From Malachius bipustulatus (lineage: Eukaryota; Arthropoda; Insecta; Coleoptera; Melyridae), in the NCBI GenBank assembly GCA_910589415.1, contig OU342631.1, forward strand, positions 54,650,598 to 54,714,597: a stretch of DNA of 64,000 nucleotides, read 5' to 3'. Each line of letters begins with the position of its first letter. The stretch's first letter is position 1. The position numbers were made by a program, and so were the translations under genes. Below the pieces are notes generated by a model. That model was not told the DNA's origin and searched no databases. It saw only the letters and a list, made by a program, of their open reading frames with translations. This document shows positions 11,017 to 21,687 of the stretch, piece after piece.

Positions 11017-11210
11017 TATAGGGCGTCCTATTTAAAATAACAAAGTTGTAAGGCGTACAGCGATATTGGGCCATCCTGTGTAGCTGAAAATTATTTTAGG
11101 TTGAAGGTCTCTTCAAACCATACAATTTTTCTCCCTCATCTTTTTTTATAGCTTCAAAAGTGAAGCTGCCAGAGAAGAATCCCGCACTAATGGGACACCC
11201 GGTTATATAT

Positions 11211-12196
11211 ATACAGGTGTTCCGAGAGGAACTCCACCAAATGTGAACAGTATGTTAGGGGCAATTGTTAGAAAAAATTAGTTATTTTATAGTCATAAGT
11301 ACATTATTATAGAAAAGGCTTTATTTTTTTTACAATACATAAAAAATAAACCAGCGGATTAAATTAAACAATAAAATAAAATACTACCATTCCTACTGAA
11401 TGCATGCGGCAGCTCGTTTGTGTTTAAGTTAGTTGCTTGTTGAAGAATCTCTGTTGAGTCGCAGTTGGTAATTCGATCAAGTAGTGCCCTCTCTTCTGAG
11501 CACTTTTGTGTTTGTTTTGTAAATTGATGATTTCAGACATTCGTAAGAACTGTGAGGCCCGATGACATTGGTACCAATTCTGAAACCCCTAACGGGTGAA
11601 AATATAACTTTTTTTCATATATGCATTACAATATACATTATATTTCTCTTAGTTAAAAAATACTTGTAACAATATCTCAGTATCGGTCAGTATTTTCCTA
11701 TAGGTTTATTGGACTTATATATTTTTTATCTTACGAGCACATGCACTGCCCAAATTGGGGGTTGCTTATGAGACACCCTCTATTATTTGATCACTTTGGT
11801 TTAGAGACCAGAGAATCAAGGGGAAAGCATCAGACGTCTGAAGATGCTACTTTAAAAGTAGCGAAATACGCGTAACGTTTATATTATTATCCATCAATGT
11901 ACAGTAGATTTTTTTTTAAACATTAGTGTTTTATTTATCATCAATCAGTATGCAGAAATTCTACAAAGTAGGGGTTGAAAACATAAATCTCTATATGAGT
12001 TGTTCTTATTTATAGTGAATTATATATAGCATATTCTTCATTTAACGTGAAATAATAAAAATATATGCATAATGTTAAAAGCATATTGTGTGCATATCTA
12101 AAAATTTTATGCATATTGCTATGTTTTTTGTTTTGATCGAAAATGTTTGAAGAAATTGTTTGAAGTCAGAGATTCATTATTAAAAAAAAAAAAAAT
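11211..12196. other. Noncoding stretch with a solitary element end
   Basis: At 11,211 the sequence ATACAGGTGTTCCGAG looks like one end of another TACAGGGTG-type element, abutting the previous element, but no matching right end was found. A hammerhead-like fold near 11,838-11,866 is discussed as a finding. No gene was seen. Confidence 0.45.
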
Positions 12197-12244
12197 TGAA
12201 TATTAATACCCAATCATTTAAGAATGATTGGGTATTAATATTCA
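12197..12244. repeat. Perfect 22-bp hairpin
   Basis: Arms 12,197-12,218 and 12,223-12,244 are exact inverse complements with the loop TAAG. It lies directly after a 14-nt A-run and about 250 bp beyond the stop codon of the minus-strand host exon, so it may be in that gene's 3' UTR. It is shorter than a typical miRNA precursor. Confidence 0.8.
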
Positions 12245-12492
12245 CTGTAAAAAATATGTTGCTTCAAAATAAAGGATATTTTCTAGCGCGCCTGTCATGT
12301 TTCTGCACATTAGAAATATGTGCAAATTAATGTCAATAAATTCTTAATGCAGAATACAAAAGCCAAATGCTAGTTCTTAGATTAAATAATTCACAAGCTT
12401 TTCGATTTCAGTACTTAGCTATTAGTTGGAGATTAGAGATATTGCAAAGCTATCTATTATAAGGTTGTCAAGGACTAGATAGAGTTTATCAT

Positions 12493-12749
12493 CTATGATC
12501 TATTCGCTGTATGTGAGGAAGGTTGTGATAGCGGTACCAGCATCTGAGGAAGAAGAACTATCCGAATCAAAGTCGCATGACCAGATAAGGGGATATCACT
12601 GCCTGGAGGTATGGAGGTGAACTCTGTCACGTCAGGAGGAGGGCTACCCCTATTCATTTCGACTCCGTCAAAATGCTTAAACTTGCTTGGTTTGATATTA
12701 TGTTGTAATATCGTCCATGCAGGCTGATTAGGAACTAATGAACTTTGAT
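12493..12749 (-). CDS. Terminal coding exon of a minus-strand host gene
   Basis: After an acceptor (AAATTCCAG at 12,750-12,758) the frame is open for 84 codons to a TAG at 12,493-12,495. The peptide is hydrophilic and protein-like, for example QSSLVPNQPAWTILQHNIK and SPPPDVTEFTSIPPGSDIP, and looks like a cytoplasmic tail or a disordered C-terminus. The exon starts in phase 1, matching the phase-1 donor of the 57-nt exon at 45,814-45,870; the joined codon is GAT. The family is not recognised. One oddity is that the last ~30 codons read better one frame over, as an acidic serine run (DFDSDSSSSSDAG) ending at a different TAG, so a one-base assembly error or a real frameshift near 12,575 is possible. 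No ATG-initiated frame reaches 60 codons here. Confidence 0.6.
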
Positions 12750-13539
12750 CTGGAATTTAAAATATTGGGAGAAATTTACGACATAAAATCGAAAATAAAA
12801 TTACTGATATTATCGATAAATTAGTGTTGAATTTGTTTGCCTTTAGAATTTCAAAGAGTGTATTTGTATTTTACGTGTTTTTGGATTTATTATTGACGTG
12901 TATTTCTGCCCTGCCTTGTTCTAGGTGGGATCAAACTATCTCTAAAACAGCCTGGTCAGCTACTTTTTTCTACTAAAATTTTTAACTATTCCTTAATAAC
13001 GGTCGAGCATACCTACGGTTTTGATTCTTCTGAACAAACTGTAAAATTGAGGGGAGAGGGGTATCTTTCGAATTTCCTTCATTTATTTTGTATCCTACGT
13101 GAACGGACGAGAGTTAAATTAAATAAATTAACGAATAAAAATTAGGAAATAGAAGAAATCAAACAAAAATAGTGAAATTGCATGTGTTACCGAGTAAAAT
13201 CCTTTCTGACTATTTTATAAGAATGCGTAACTTACAAATATCCGTTTTGCTTTACTCTTTCGCTTCATAAGCAATGAATGTAACAATGGAAGATACACAT
13301 TTTCTGTGATTAAGAAACGCACAGGTAATAATCATTTCGTAATACAAACAAAATAATTGTACTATAGTACATAGATAGAGTTAAGCCCGCTAAAGCTCGA
13401 TTATGTACTATTATGGTAATGGATCCATCCCTCAAAATCCTTTCATATCTAACATTCGCACGTCATTGCCTACCAGCTATTCTAATGGCACGATAATGCA
13501 GATGAGGCAATCCCCATGCACTACCTAGTACTAACCCAC
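12750..13539. other. Intron sequence, nothing recognised
   Basis: AT-rich stretch upstream of the terminal exon on the minus strand. No repeat end, frame or RNA gene was seen. Confidence 0.5.
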
Positions 13540-13790
13540 CCCCGCACCCATATCGGGAGGCGTCCGTCAGAATGCCGATGAGCTAGCTGACTGGGGCCTT
13601 GGGGATGCCTGTAGTTCCGATCCTCGCGCACGGACTGCATCCATTACTCAATCTTGCTTATACGAGTATACCGGCGATAACACCCCAACTAGCTCTCCCT
13701 GTTTCCCGAAGTTCATCTGGAGAAATTATCTAAATGTGTTGACGAGAAGCTTTATCTACTCTGCTACAACAAACACTAGTTTTTAAATGC
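13540..13790 (+). pseudogene. RNase H relic of a non-LTR retrotransposon
   Basis: The plus-strand frame reads GGVRQNADELADWGLGDA, the H/D end of a retrotransposon RNase H (consensus PAHxGVxGNExADxLA), followed by about 45 more open codons (ARTASITQSCLYEYTGD). The catalytic histidine position reads proline. Neither the RT nor the rest of RNase H is present next to it. Its neighbour 50 bp downstream is an unrelated mariner relic. Divergence is high, so this is an old fragment. Confidence 0.5.
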
Positions 13791-13843
13791 GCTACTGACT
13801 TTAACTTTTCCCAACTACGACAATAACAATGTGCTCTACGACA

Positions 13844-14115
13844 GAGTCTGGCTTCAACAAGATGGAGCTCTTCCTCATTTTGGTGCTAGTTTAATGCTAT
13901 TTCTTAATAACGTATTTTCTGGTGGGCGGATAGGGCGACGAAACGACCAGCGCTCTCACTTAATACAACATCCATAGATTTTTTCTTAGGGGGTACTAAA
14001 ACTCAAGGGTACACTAACGATTTAGAAGATTTATAACATCAAATTCGCATAGAAATGGAAGTACCGCTCTCGATGTTATTCAGCGTGTGATAGAAAGCGT
14101 TTACACTAGTGGCGG
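13844..14115 (+). pseudogene. Mariner-family transposase relic
   Basis: The plus strand encodes VWLQQDGALPHFGASLML, matching the conserved catalytic segment LQQDGAPPHY of mariner/Tc1-superfamily transposases. It is followed after frame changes by DFFLRGY and KLKGTLT, the counterparts of the DFFLWG and LKxxVY motifs. Several stops and at least two frameshifts are present. Only the C-terminal third of a transposase is represented, and no terminal repeats were found around it. It differs from the mariner fragment at 18.5 kb. Confidence 0.65.
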
Positions 14116-14988
14116 ACAGTATCAAGAAGATCTTGGCAGATAATTTGGACAATATTGATTATAGAATGGAATGTTAAAAAAACTCAATTAAGTCACTATT
14201 TTAAACTAAAACGTTTCTAAATTAATATGTATTTGTAACAAAACAGCATGTGTGTGGTCAGCGGATAGCAATAAACTATTATATGGTGTGTGTCGTATCG
14301 TTGAGAGATTAATGGAAAAGAGGAAAATTGATTTGTGACAGAAAAAGTGATGGTTGATTTAAAAAAAGCTAAATAAAATAATTATGAATATTGTGCGGGA
14401 ATATTTGCACCACGTTGTACCGAGTGGCTGACAATAATATCTTTGTACATTGTAATGTACATTTTGTACTTACTGGCTAAATGCCAGCGACCCGTAGACA
14501 ACCGCGTTGCGCGCGTCGCATGAGTGAGTGATGGTGGCCTTTAGTTCGGTCGGTCGACGGCGTTGCGAACGCGCCTGGCTGGATCCCTCGAGTTTCGTCA
14601 ACCTCGAGTGTCGAACTTCGACCCTCGATAGTCGAGGAGGTCGAGTACGCCGATACCTGAGATGCTACTTTTAATTGTCGAATTCTTTCTCTCCTGGAAA
14701 TTGCGAAAGGAAGGCCGTTTCCCCCAAACACCTGTCGCTAATAATTCACCTGTAATGGCGTCTTGAATTTCCCGTTCAAATATCAGAAACATCGTCTGCG
14801 TTTTTGGCTTGGTGAGTGATAATCCGATCGAGTTTCGCTCATGGCTACCCGCATGTAAAATTTGTCGATCACATTTTGATTTTACTTATCTTGAGGGTGG
14901 GACATAATTTGATGTACCCTTGGTAGGCCAGACTCGATCGGACCGTTAATACAATCAAGAGTGTCTCTGATACGTAATGAAATTTCAG
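14116..14988. other. Unassigned stretch with GC-rich patch
   Basis: A GC-rich segment at about 14,480-14,660 with repeated CTCGAG/TCGAGG motifs gives two short overlapping minus-strand frames, neither resembling a protein. It may be the upstream part of a decayed LTR (see the PBS-like motif near 15,556) or a regulatory island. Nothing firmer can be said. Confidence 0.35.
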
Positions 14989-15180
14989 CTTTTCCTACGG
15001 GAGCACATCTTTTCCTACTAGACCAACTTTTCCTACGGGAGCACATCTTTTCCGACTAGACACACTTTTCTTACCGGAGCACGCTTTTCGTACCTGAGAA
15101 CATTTGTCCGACTGGACAAGCTTTGTCTACCGAAGGCCATCTTATCCATTGAGATACAACTGTACTACCGGAGCTGCCGA
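14989..15180. repeat. Decayed 38-bp (2 x 19) minisatellite
   Basis: CTTTTCCTACGGGAGCACAT recurs at 14,989, 15,027 and 15,065 at a constant 38-bp spacing, alternating with a related 19-mer of the type CTTTTCCTACTAGACCAA. The units become increasingly divergent towards 15,180 and traces continue to about 15,240. The period is not a multiple of three. Confidence 0.85.
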
Positions 15181-15403
15181 TTTTACCACCGTAGCAGCTA
15201 ACCTATTAGCAGCCGAACCTGTGCAGTCCAGTACCCCCGGCTGAAACCCTCCATCTTCCAACGGGAGAATCCATACGAAGATAAGTGCCTTCGCTGACCC
15301 ATTTTTATCAAACCATTTCATTCGGCTGATCTCAACGCTCGTGTTTATTTGATTTGTTAACCATGCTCAAGATTGCATTGTGATAGTAACAAACTGTGAT
15401 TTT

Positions 15404-15580
15404 TTTTAATAAAGAGTACCTGTTGTTTTGCTGACCCGCTTGTTATTGTTGACCCTCTTAGATTAGCAACTCAATCCACGACCCTTGTTGTCTTTTATTT
15501 GTCTCATGCTCTCAATGGTTATTTTCCCCTCTAAGGGTAAAATAATTCGTTTCAAGTGACGCCCAACGTCAATAGTTCGT
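15404..15580 (+). other. Possible LTR end with primer-binding-site-like motif
   Basis: A polyadenylation signal AATAAA near 15,404 is followed about 150 bp later by AGTGACGCCCAACGTC, close to the GTGGCGCCC primer-binding sites that follow 5' LTRs of many gypsy-type elements. No retroviral-like coding sequence follows before the next element, and no second LTR was found. It is a tentative reading. Confidence 0.25.
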
Positions 15581-15779
15581 TTCAACATAATAATTAGAAC
15601 ATTGTCTAATAATACAAAATAGTTTCCATGTTAACGAAATTGATTGTTAACCTGTTGAAAAAGTATTTTGACGTATTGTTAATTAACAAGTAGGTATCCT
15701 TGATGTCCTATGTACAGAGGTTTAATGGTCAGCCACCCAGTATATTGGTTCAATGTTTCAAAGCGTAAAGATAAAAAAC

Positions 15780-17472
15780 TAACAGCCAATATTATAAACG
15801 CTGGTTAAGGAAGATAACTCGGAGTTAGTCCCTATCTGCCAGTTAAATAAGCAACAGGTGTATTATAAAGCTTTTTTCAGCTCTCAAGGTTAACTTTTTA
15901 ACTGCCAGATAACTTTAACTCGTAGTTTGCATGGATAACCTTACTATTCGGTTTTATAAAGCTATTTTTAGCTTGGTTAGGTTAAAGTAGCCGGTTATGT
16001 TTGCCTATCTGGCCGATAAAGTTAACCGTCAGATTTCCGCCGGTTAAAGTGGTAAACTGGCATATTATTTTGTTGAATATCAAGATAATTCTTATTGGAT
16101 CTTAGTTTTTATAGGTTTACATCCTCCCTAATTGATAAAATTTTGAGTGTGAGTTTTCTAATAATGAAATAATTTCAATGTTAACTTGTAAACCAACTTT
16201 TAATAAGTACATAATAATAATAATAATAAGTATATAGATGCATTTCATTGGTAGGTACTTACCTAAATTAATATTTATTTTAATTTTTTTTTTATTTATG
16301 AATTTTACGATAGGTAGGTATGAAAATATAAGTAAACACTGCCCTTTTTAATAAAAAGCCAAGTTACAATTTCACAATTAGGTATTATCACTTTAACTAA
16401 AGGGTAGGTGTAGGTAAATGATTCATAAAAAAACGATATTCAGGTATGAAAATGAAAGACTAGACACTTCTTTAATCTATTCAACAATAAAAGAACAGAA
16501 AATTGTAAGCCATACATTTATTCAGTTAATAAAAAAAAATACACTGATCAACAAATAGGTATAGGTAGGTAGGTACATTTTATAAACCCTTCTTTCCATA
16601 TGTATTCTTCGATGTCTCATAATGTGGAATAAAAATTAAGTTTTATAAATAAATACTTATTAGGTATTAGGTTCTGACTGCTCTCAGTCTCAACCAAGCT
16701 AGTTTACTTTATGTAGGTACTTAGGTAGGTACTTCATTTTATTCATTTTTGACTACGAATAGCGCTGCTCTGAAATGGAAGCGGCGGCCGACGGACCGAC
16801 GAACACTGGAGCACTGGACTGGACTGGAGTACTGGGACTGGGGCATTAAGGGGGCATTGCTCTTGGTCTGGGACACTGGACTGGTTAAGGCGAGAGCCCC
16901 GGTCGTCCCTTTTCGCCTGACATTTACGAATTATTATTATTTTATGCTATCTTCAGTCTTCCGTTGGCCGTTGTTGAGTGTTTTGATTGATTTGATTAGC
17001 TTGTAACTGGAAAACGCTCACTGGTTTTATTACTTATGTGTCGCAGTCCATTTTTCACGATTCAATTTTCACTTATTATTATCACTCGCCGTGTGCCGAG
17101 AATGAATATCCATTATTACAAACAATAAAATAACGGTAGACAGTAATAAATGCAGATTTGATAATGTTTATTTTCTAAAACCTAACCTTGTCATTATACG
17201 AACGAAACGAATTAAATTCAGAACTGTCACTACTGTCAGATCTTATATTTAATTCCCTGGAATGTCACCCGAATAGCGCTTCGTTCGAAGTTCGTGTAGG
17301 CTCGTCGCCAACGTAGAGTTAAATATGTCCGACTTCCGGCGATAGGTAACCGCGAGCTAGGCTCGGGGATATCTTGCTTTATAATACGCACGCGGAAACT
17401 TAACTCCGAGTTAGTGTTATCTGCCAGATAACTAACTTTCTACTTAACCAGCGTTTATAATATCGGCTGTTA
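15780..17472. mobile_element. 1.7-kb noncoding TIR transposon
   Basis: The left end TAACAGCCAATATTATAAAC is matched inverted at the right end (GTTTATAATATCGGCTGTTA). The inverted similarity continues with CGCTGGTTAA and resumes around AACTCGGAGTTA and TCTGCCAGATAA. Internal copies of related motifs (CTGCCAGATAAC, GCCGGTTA) occur at 15.9-16.05 kb, as in subterminal repeats. No transposase was recognised; a plus-strand frame at 16,749-17,006 is not family-like. Ends in TAA/TTA would fit a 3-bp target preference, but an exact duplication is not visible. Confidence 0.7.
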
Positions 17473-17902
17473 ATAAACACTGCGTATGCAAATCATAGAG
17501 ATTATTTAAAAGAAAAAGAATAATTATATGAATTCTTCGTAACATGGCGTGTTAGATATCTGAATATCTATTAGTCACTTACTGTTTAATCTCGCTTATA
17601 TTTTTTCTCCTACTAATTAACACACATAGTTTTTACTGGGATTTTACACCATTAGCAATCTTTTAGAGTTGACTAACTTATATACCGGGTGATTTGAAAA
17701 TATTTGGCTGTTGACATTGAAATCTATTCTCTAAACTTATGCTCTATTTTTGAATAGATAAGATCGAAAAAATATTGTAAGGGCATTTTTTGAGAAATGA
17801 TCTATCTGATGTTATTTTGAAATTCTATCTATACAGGGTATCCAGTTAAAATGGCTCCAGTGCATGGGGAACTTGGACACGGTCAGAGATATACAGACTG
17901 TC
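17473..17902. other. Noncoding stretch with two solitary element ends
   Basis: TATACCGGGTGATTTG at 17,681 and TATACAGGGTATCCAG at about 17,825 look like left ends of two different palindromic families. Right ends were not found, so they are truncated or displaced. No gene seen. Confidence 0.4.
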
Positions 17903-19412
17903 CGTTTTTCGCGTGCCACTATGTGGATCTCGCTTATCTTAAGACATACGAAGTTGGTTAAATTGGGGCAAAGTAGCGCATTTTTGAGCTGATTGATAAT
18001 CTGAAAAGAAATTTGAGCTGTCATTATTAGTTGTCAAAATATTTCAAAAAAACTGAAATTTTCAATTTTTGTTTTTATTTTTTTATTCAAAAATCAATCA
18101 AGCAAGCCATTTTTAACTGAAACATTGTTAAGACACTTTTCAACAAGGAACCCAAAAATAATTTTACAATAGCTCTAGCACTTGAGATAGAAGAAAATCG
18201 ATGGTCAGCTTTGTTTTTTCTTATGGGCGCCATATTGGATTTTTCCATTTTTAGATTACGTTAATTTTTCTCTTTACAACGATGTATCACACATGTTATT
18301 TCATTATTGAATGTTTGGCGAAAATAAAATTTCTTATCTTGTGTCCAGAGTGCTTTGAAGAAATGTCAAGGGTCTTTTGTTTTCAACAAAACTTTGACGA
18401 TTCGACCAGTCGTCTGCGTCGACATTGAATTATTAATCGAGGAAAAAGCCACTTCTCAAATAAAATTATTAATTAAACAATGGTTAACAAAGACGAATAA
18501 ATTAACAACTGGTAATGTGTTCACAGCATGTGTTCAAAAATCTCTCCTTAACTAATTGCAAGCACAATTGCACCCTTTTCCTAAGATTCGCTACAGCTCT
18601 CAACACGTCTCTCCTTCTAATGCCGTGCCTGAGTGTGGTAACAATTCGTTGTCGAAGTTCATCGACGTCGGCTGGCAATGTTTTATAAATCTTATTTTTC
18701 ATTGGCCCCCACAAAAAATAGTCCAATGGGGACAAGTCAGGTGACCGTGCTGGCCAGCGTTCGTCGCCATTATTTGCAATTACTTGGTTAGGAAACATTT
18801 CTGACAAGAATTCTCTCACTCTACCAGCATTATGAGGCGGTGCCCCATCCTGCTTTATTTGAAAAGTGGCTTTTTCCTCGATTAATAATTCAGTGTCGAC
18901 GCAGACGACTGGTCGAATCGTCAAAGTTTTGTTGAAAATAAAAGACCCTTGACATTTCTTCAAAGCACTCTGGACACAAGATAAGAAATTTTATTTTCGC
19001 CAAACATTCAATAATGAAATAACATGTGCGATACATCGTTGTAAAGAGAAAAATAATTAACGTAATCTAAAAATGGAAAAATCCAATATGGCGCCCATAA
19101 GAAAAACCAAAGCTGACCATCGATTTTCTTCAATAGCTAGAGCTATTGTAAAATTATTTTTGGGTTCCTTGTTGAAAAGTGTCTTGACAATGTTTCAGTT
19201 AAAAATGGCTTGCTTGATTGGTTTTTGAATAAAAAAATAAAAACAAAAATTGAAAATTTCAGTTTTATTGAAATATTTTGACAACTAATAATGACAGCTC
19301 AAATTTCTTTTCAGATTATCAATCAGCGCAAAAATACGCTACTTTGCCCTAATTTAACCAACTTCGTATCTCTTAAGGTAAGCGAGATCCCCATAGTGGC
19401 ACCCAAAAAACG
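17903..19412. mobile_element. Long-inverted-repeat mariner-derived element
   Basis: Two arms of about 560 bp (17,903-18,464 and 18,854-19,412) are near-identical in inverted order and enclose about 390 bp that encode the C-terminal part of a mariner-type transposase on the minus strand. Either this is an internally deleted transposon with very long terminal repeats, or a mariner fragment was trapped between the arms of a foldback element. Ends near CGTTTTT/AAAAACG are only approximately placed, and no clean TA duplication is seen. Confidence 0.75.
18502..18852 (-). pseudogene. Mariner transposase C-terminal fragment
   Basis: Minus-strand frame beginning QDGAPPHNAGRVREFL, with WPARSPDLSPLDYFLWG and KIYKTLPADVDELRQRI. 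These are the second catalytic aspartate region and the DxxLDYF motif of mariner (IS630/Tc1 superfamily) transposases. The N-terminal helix-turn-helix and first catalytic aspartate are absent. The open frame extends about 37 codons upstream into the inverted-repeat arm, and because the same peptide is encoded in the opposite arm, that extension is not transposase. The fragment itself has no stop until 18,502, suggesting moderate age. Confidence 0.85.
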
Positions 19413-20749
19413 AAAATCGGTTGAATTAGAGTTTAGTTATACAGTTTCAGGCTTATTAAGAATCTGAAACAAATATTGAAACTTCAGTCGTTGCTGAAAT
19501 ATCCTGCAAAAAAGCTGAAAAAGCGAGTTTCCTTATTTTAATGAAAATAAGGAATAAGGAATGAAAATAAGGTTTTAGGGCTCATCATAGAAATTCTAGT
19601 CTTTTGCAAAGCATACAAAACAAGATCCAGACATTGACGTCGACGTTTCGTGCTACTCATGTCTCGTCAGTACTCATGACTCGTCAGTATGTCACAATGG
19701 AAAGTGCTCGTCATACACTACAAAAGACTATAAAAGATTATTAAAGTTTTCAATTTTTTCCAATCAACAAAAAAATGACGGAATGTTCCCTTTACTATCT
19801 CTCTCACTAGATGTCGTCATGAGTTGCATTTCCCTGTGTTTCTTGTGAAAACATGTAACGGATCTACGGATCTTGTAAAATTTTTTTAAACCATAACAAG
19901 AACCCAGAGCCGAGGAACTTTATTTATTTTCTAATTAACAAAATATTATGTGGGAGAGGGTAGTGTTAATATGTACCATAAACGTACGCATACCTGCTAA
20001 CTTGTGCCGACGCCCAATTTTCAGGTACAGGGTGCTAAAGGTACGTATAAACAATAACTTACTACGAGTATTGTAAGTAACTAGCTTTTCTTAAATTCTG
20101 AGTGCCAAATTTTATATTTATGTTTTGTTGAATAATGTTAGAAATTAATAATCAATATGGCCAGACACTTATTACCGTTGGCTTTAATTTCTACCAGACG
20201 CTTTGCAGGTCAGGTCGCGAAAAAATTTCCGAAAATTTTACTGCACTCAAACCGATTCGACCCTTTGATTCAAGATGGCGCCGAAGTTAATGGGGTTACT
20301 TTACCCTGTAAATCTCGCTGTAAATTGAGAATAAAGATTTTCTATAAAAAAACCTACATGTAAAATTACAGTTTCCTCGGTTAAAGTTCCCAGAAAAAGT
20401 ACCTGTACTGCAATAATTATGTATATTACTGTTCGTTTTTGTATAAAATAAGTTATGGCGCTATGCAACTGTTACCTGTTGTTGTAGGAAACAATGAGAA
20501 AAAATAATAAAACATAATATTATAACACTCTAAGGGAAAAAATTTTCTGTTAGTTTATAACCTCTTAAATATTTCTAGGGAAATAATATCTCTAGTGATA
20601 ATTCGTTAGGAAACTTATTTACCTTAATAAAACCATTTGACGTCTAATCTAAACACCATGTGATTTTTTCCGTTATTCATAAAATGAATTAAACGATTAA
20701 AATACCATAAAATGTCTAAACTGATAAACAATACTAATAGCGACAAGCT
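19413..20749. other. Noncoding stretch
   Basis: Contains a 17-bp tandem duplication (TACTCATGTCTCGTCAG, 19,654-19,687) next to GACGTCGACGTTTCGTGC. The ORF at 20,157-20,363 starts MARHLLPLALISTRRFAG, but no family is recognised and the downstream sequence is low-complexity. Nothing else was seen. Confidence 0.4.
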
Positions 20750-21050
20750 GAACGATCTCTCGACCATCACACAAGTGCGCGACGTGAAGGGTAGCAGTGG
20801 CAGGTCTCCTCATCCCCTGACAATGTCCAGTGGAGTGTGCATCTTGGAGTTATCTTTCTGCCACAGCGCCCGTCCCTTACGTCTGGTCGGGAACGGGAAG
20901 GGCCATTGAGGAGCAGCCATGTGTGAGGCGGCAGCTCGAGTGTGCGGCGCCCACGAGTTATGGATGGACAGATATGGAGACGCTGATGGCCTCACGAGTG
21001 GTCGCGCTATCTGCCCGTGTCATGCCAGTGTAACGAAAGCACGTGATTGA
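20750..21050. promoter_or_regulatory. GC-rich island, candidate regulatory element
   Basis: A 300-bp stretch clearly richer in GC than its surroundings, open in several frames on both strands as expected from composition, and carrying a CACGTG E-box near 21,042. No splice-framed exon or repeat end is apparent. Confidence 0.25.
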
Positions 21051-21687
21051 TATAATCCCAGCCACCTACTCAGTAGGGAAAAAATCGGTCAAAATATATA
21101 TATAGGTATACTTATATCAGCTACTAGTTTGAAGTTGCAAGTTCTTTTATCAAATTATGTGCAATAAAAGGTTTTGTATTGCACATATTGCACATTGTTG
21201 AGCTAATCTGAAGACAAGTACTTACATAGAATTCAATTTTTTCTTGATTGTTTTCATTATTTACATAACCATTGGAGGGTTGACGATTTGGCGTCTATGT
21301 AGGAAAAAACTACAAAGATACGAATGTTGACGACACGGTTTTTCATGTTTCCTTACAGAAATAAAAGCCCGAATTCCATCAAAATATACAAGAGTATTCT
21401 TATAAATTAAAAGACGGCATTGAAGTCCCATGCACCTGACAATCGAATATTCCGCTGCATAATTGGGTAAAGGTAGCTAATATGGAATACGTCCCTAATT
21501 TGGAATAGCCACATTTAACAAGAAGAATTCGCTGCCCTGCACTGTTGATTCGACGCATTGTAACATAGCATTTTGCAACGTGACATTATGGGAAATAACG
21601 TTGTGGAGTTTGTTTAGTATAGTTACCGCCGGCAGTAATTTCTGTGAATGACTGAGTTTATTTCAATGAGAGATTGGAATTGTTTTT

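Larger units (their letters stand above)
9146..11080. mobile_element. Second palindromic layer with CACAGGATGG ends
   Basis: CACAGGATGGCCCAATATCG at the left is inverted at the right end, with TA on both sides. The same sequence occurs as the inner layer of the palindrome at 28,463-29,315, with similar neighbouring bases (TTTTCAG before, CTGAAAA after). The layer is therefore a repeat family of its own, or the core of one family whose outer arms diverged. Its uninterrupted size, after subtracting the two later insertions, is about 0.6 kb, close to the 607 bp of the other copy. Confidence 0.7.
9023..11203. mobile_element. Composite palindromic element, outer layer
   Basis: The left end reads CCGGGTGTCCCATTAGTGCG and the right end is its inverse complement, set in TATATA on both sides. 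The outer arms are about 120 bp (9,023-9,141 and 11,086-11,203) and nearly identical in inverted order. Inside lies a second palindromic layer, then a third, and two later insertions split the right half. No coding sequence is present. It behaves like a non-autonomous foldback or MITE-type DNA element; the mobilising transposase is unknown. Confidence 0.8.

Noticed and set aside
18355..18963. A peptide encoded identically on both strands, appearing as the N-terminus of a transposase
   Set aside because: It comes from the inverted-repeat arms; the transposase homology starts only at QDGAPPH.
20157..20363. Frame resembling a mitochondrial targeting sequence
   Set aside because: Only 68 codons; the rest is low-complexity and there is no splice or homology support.
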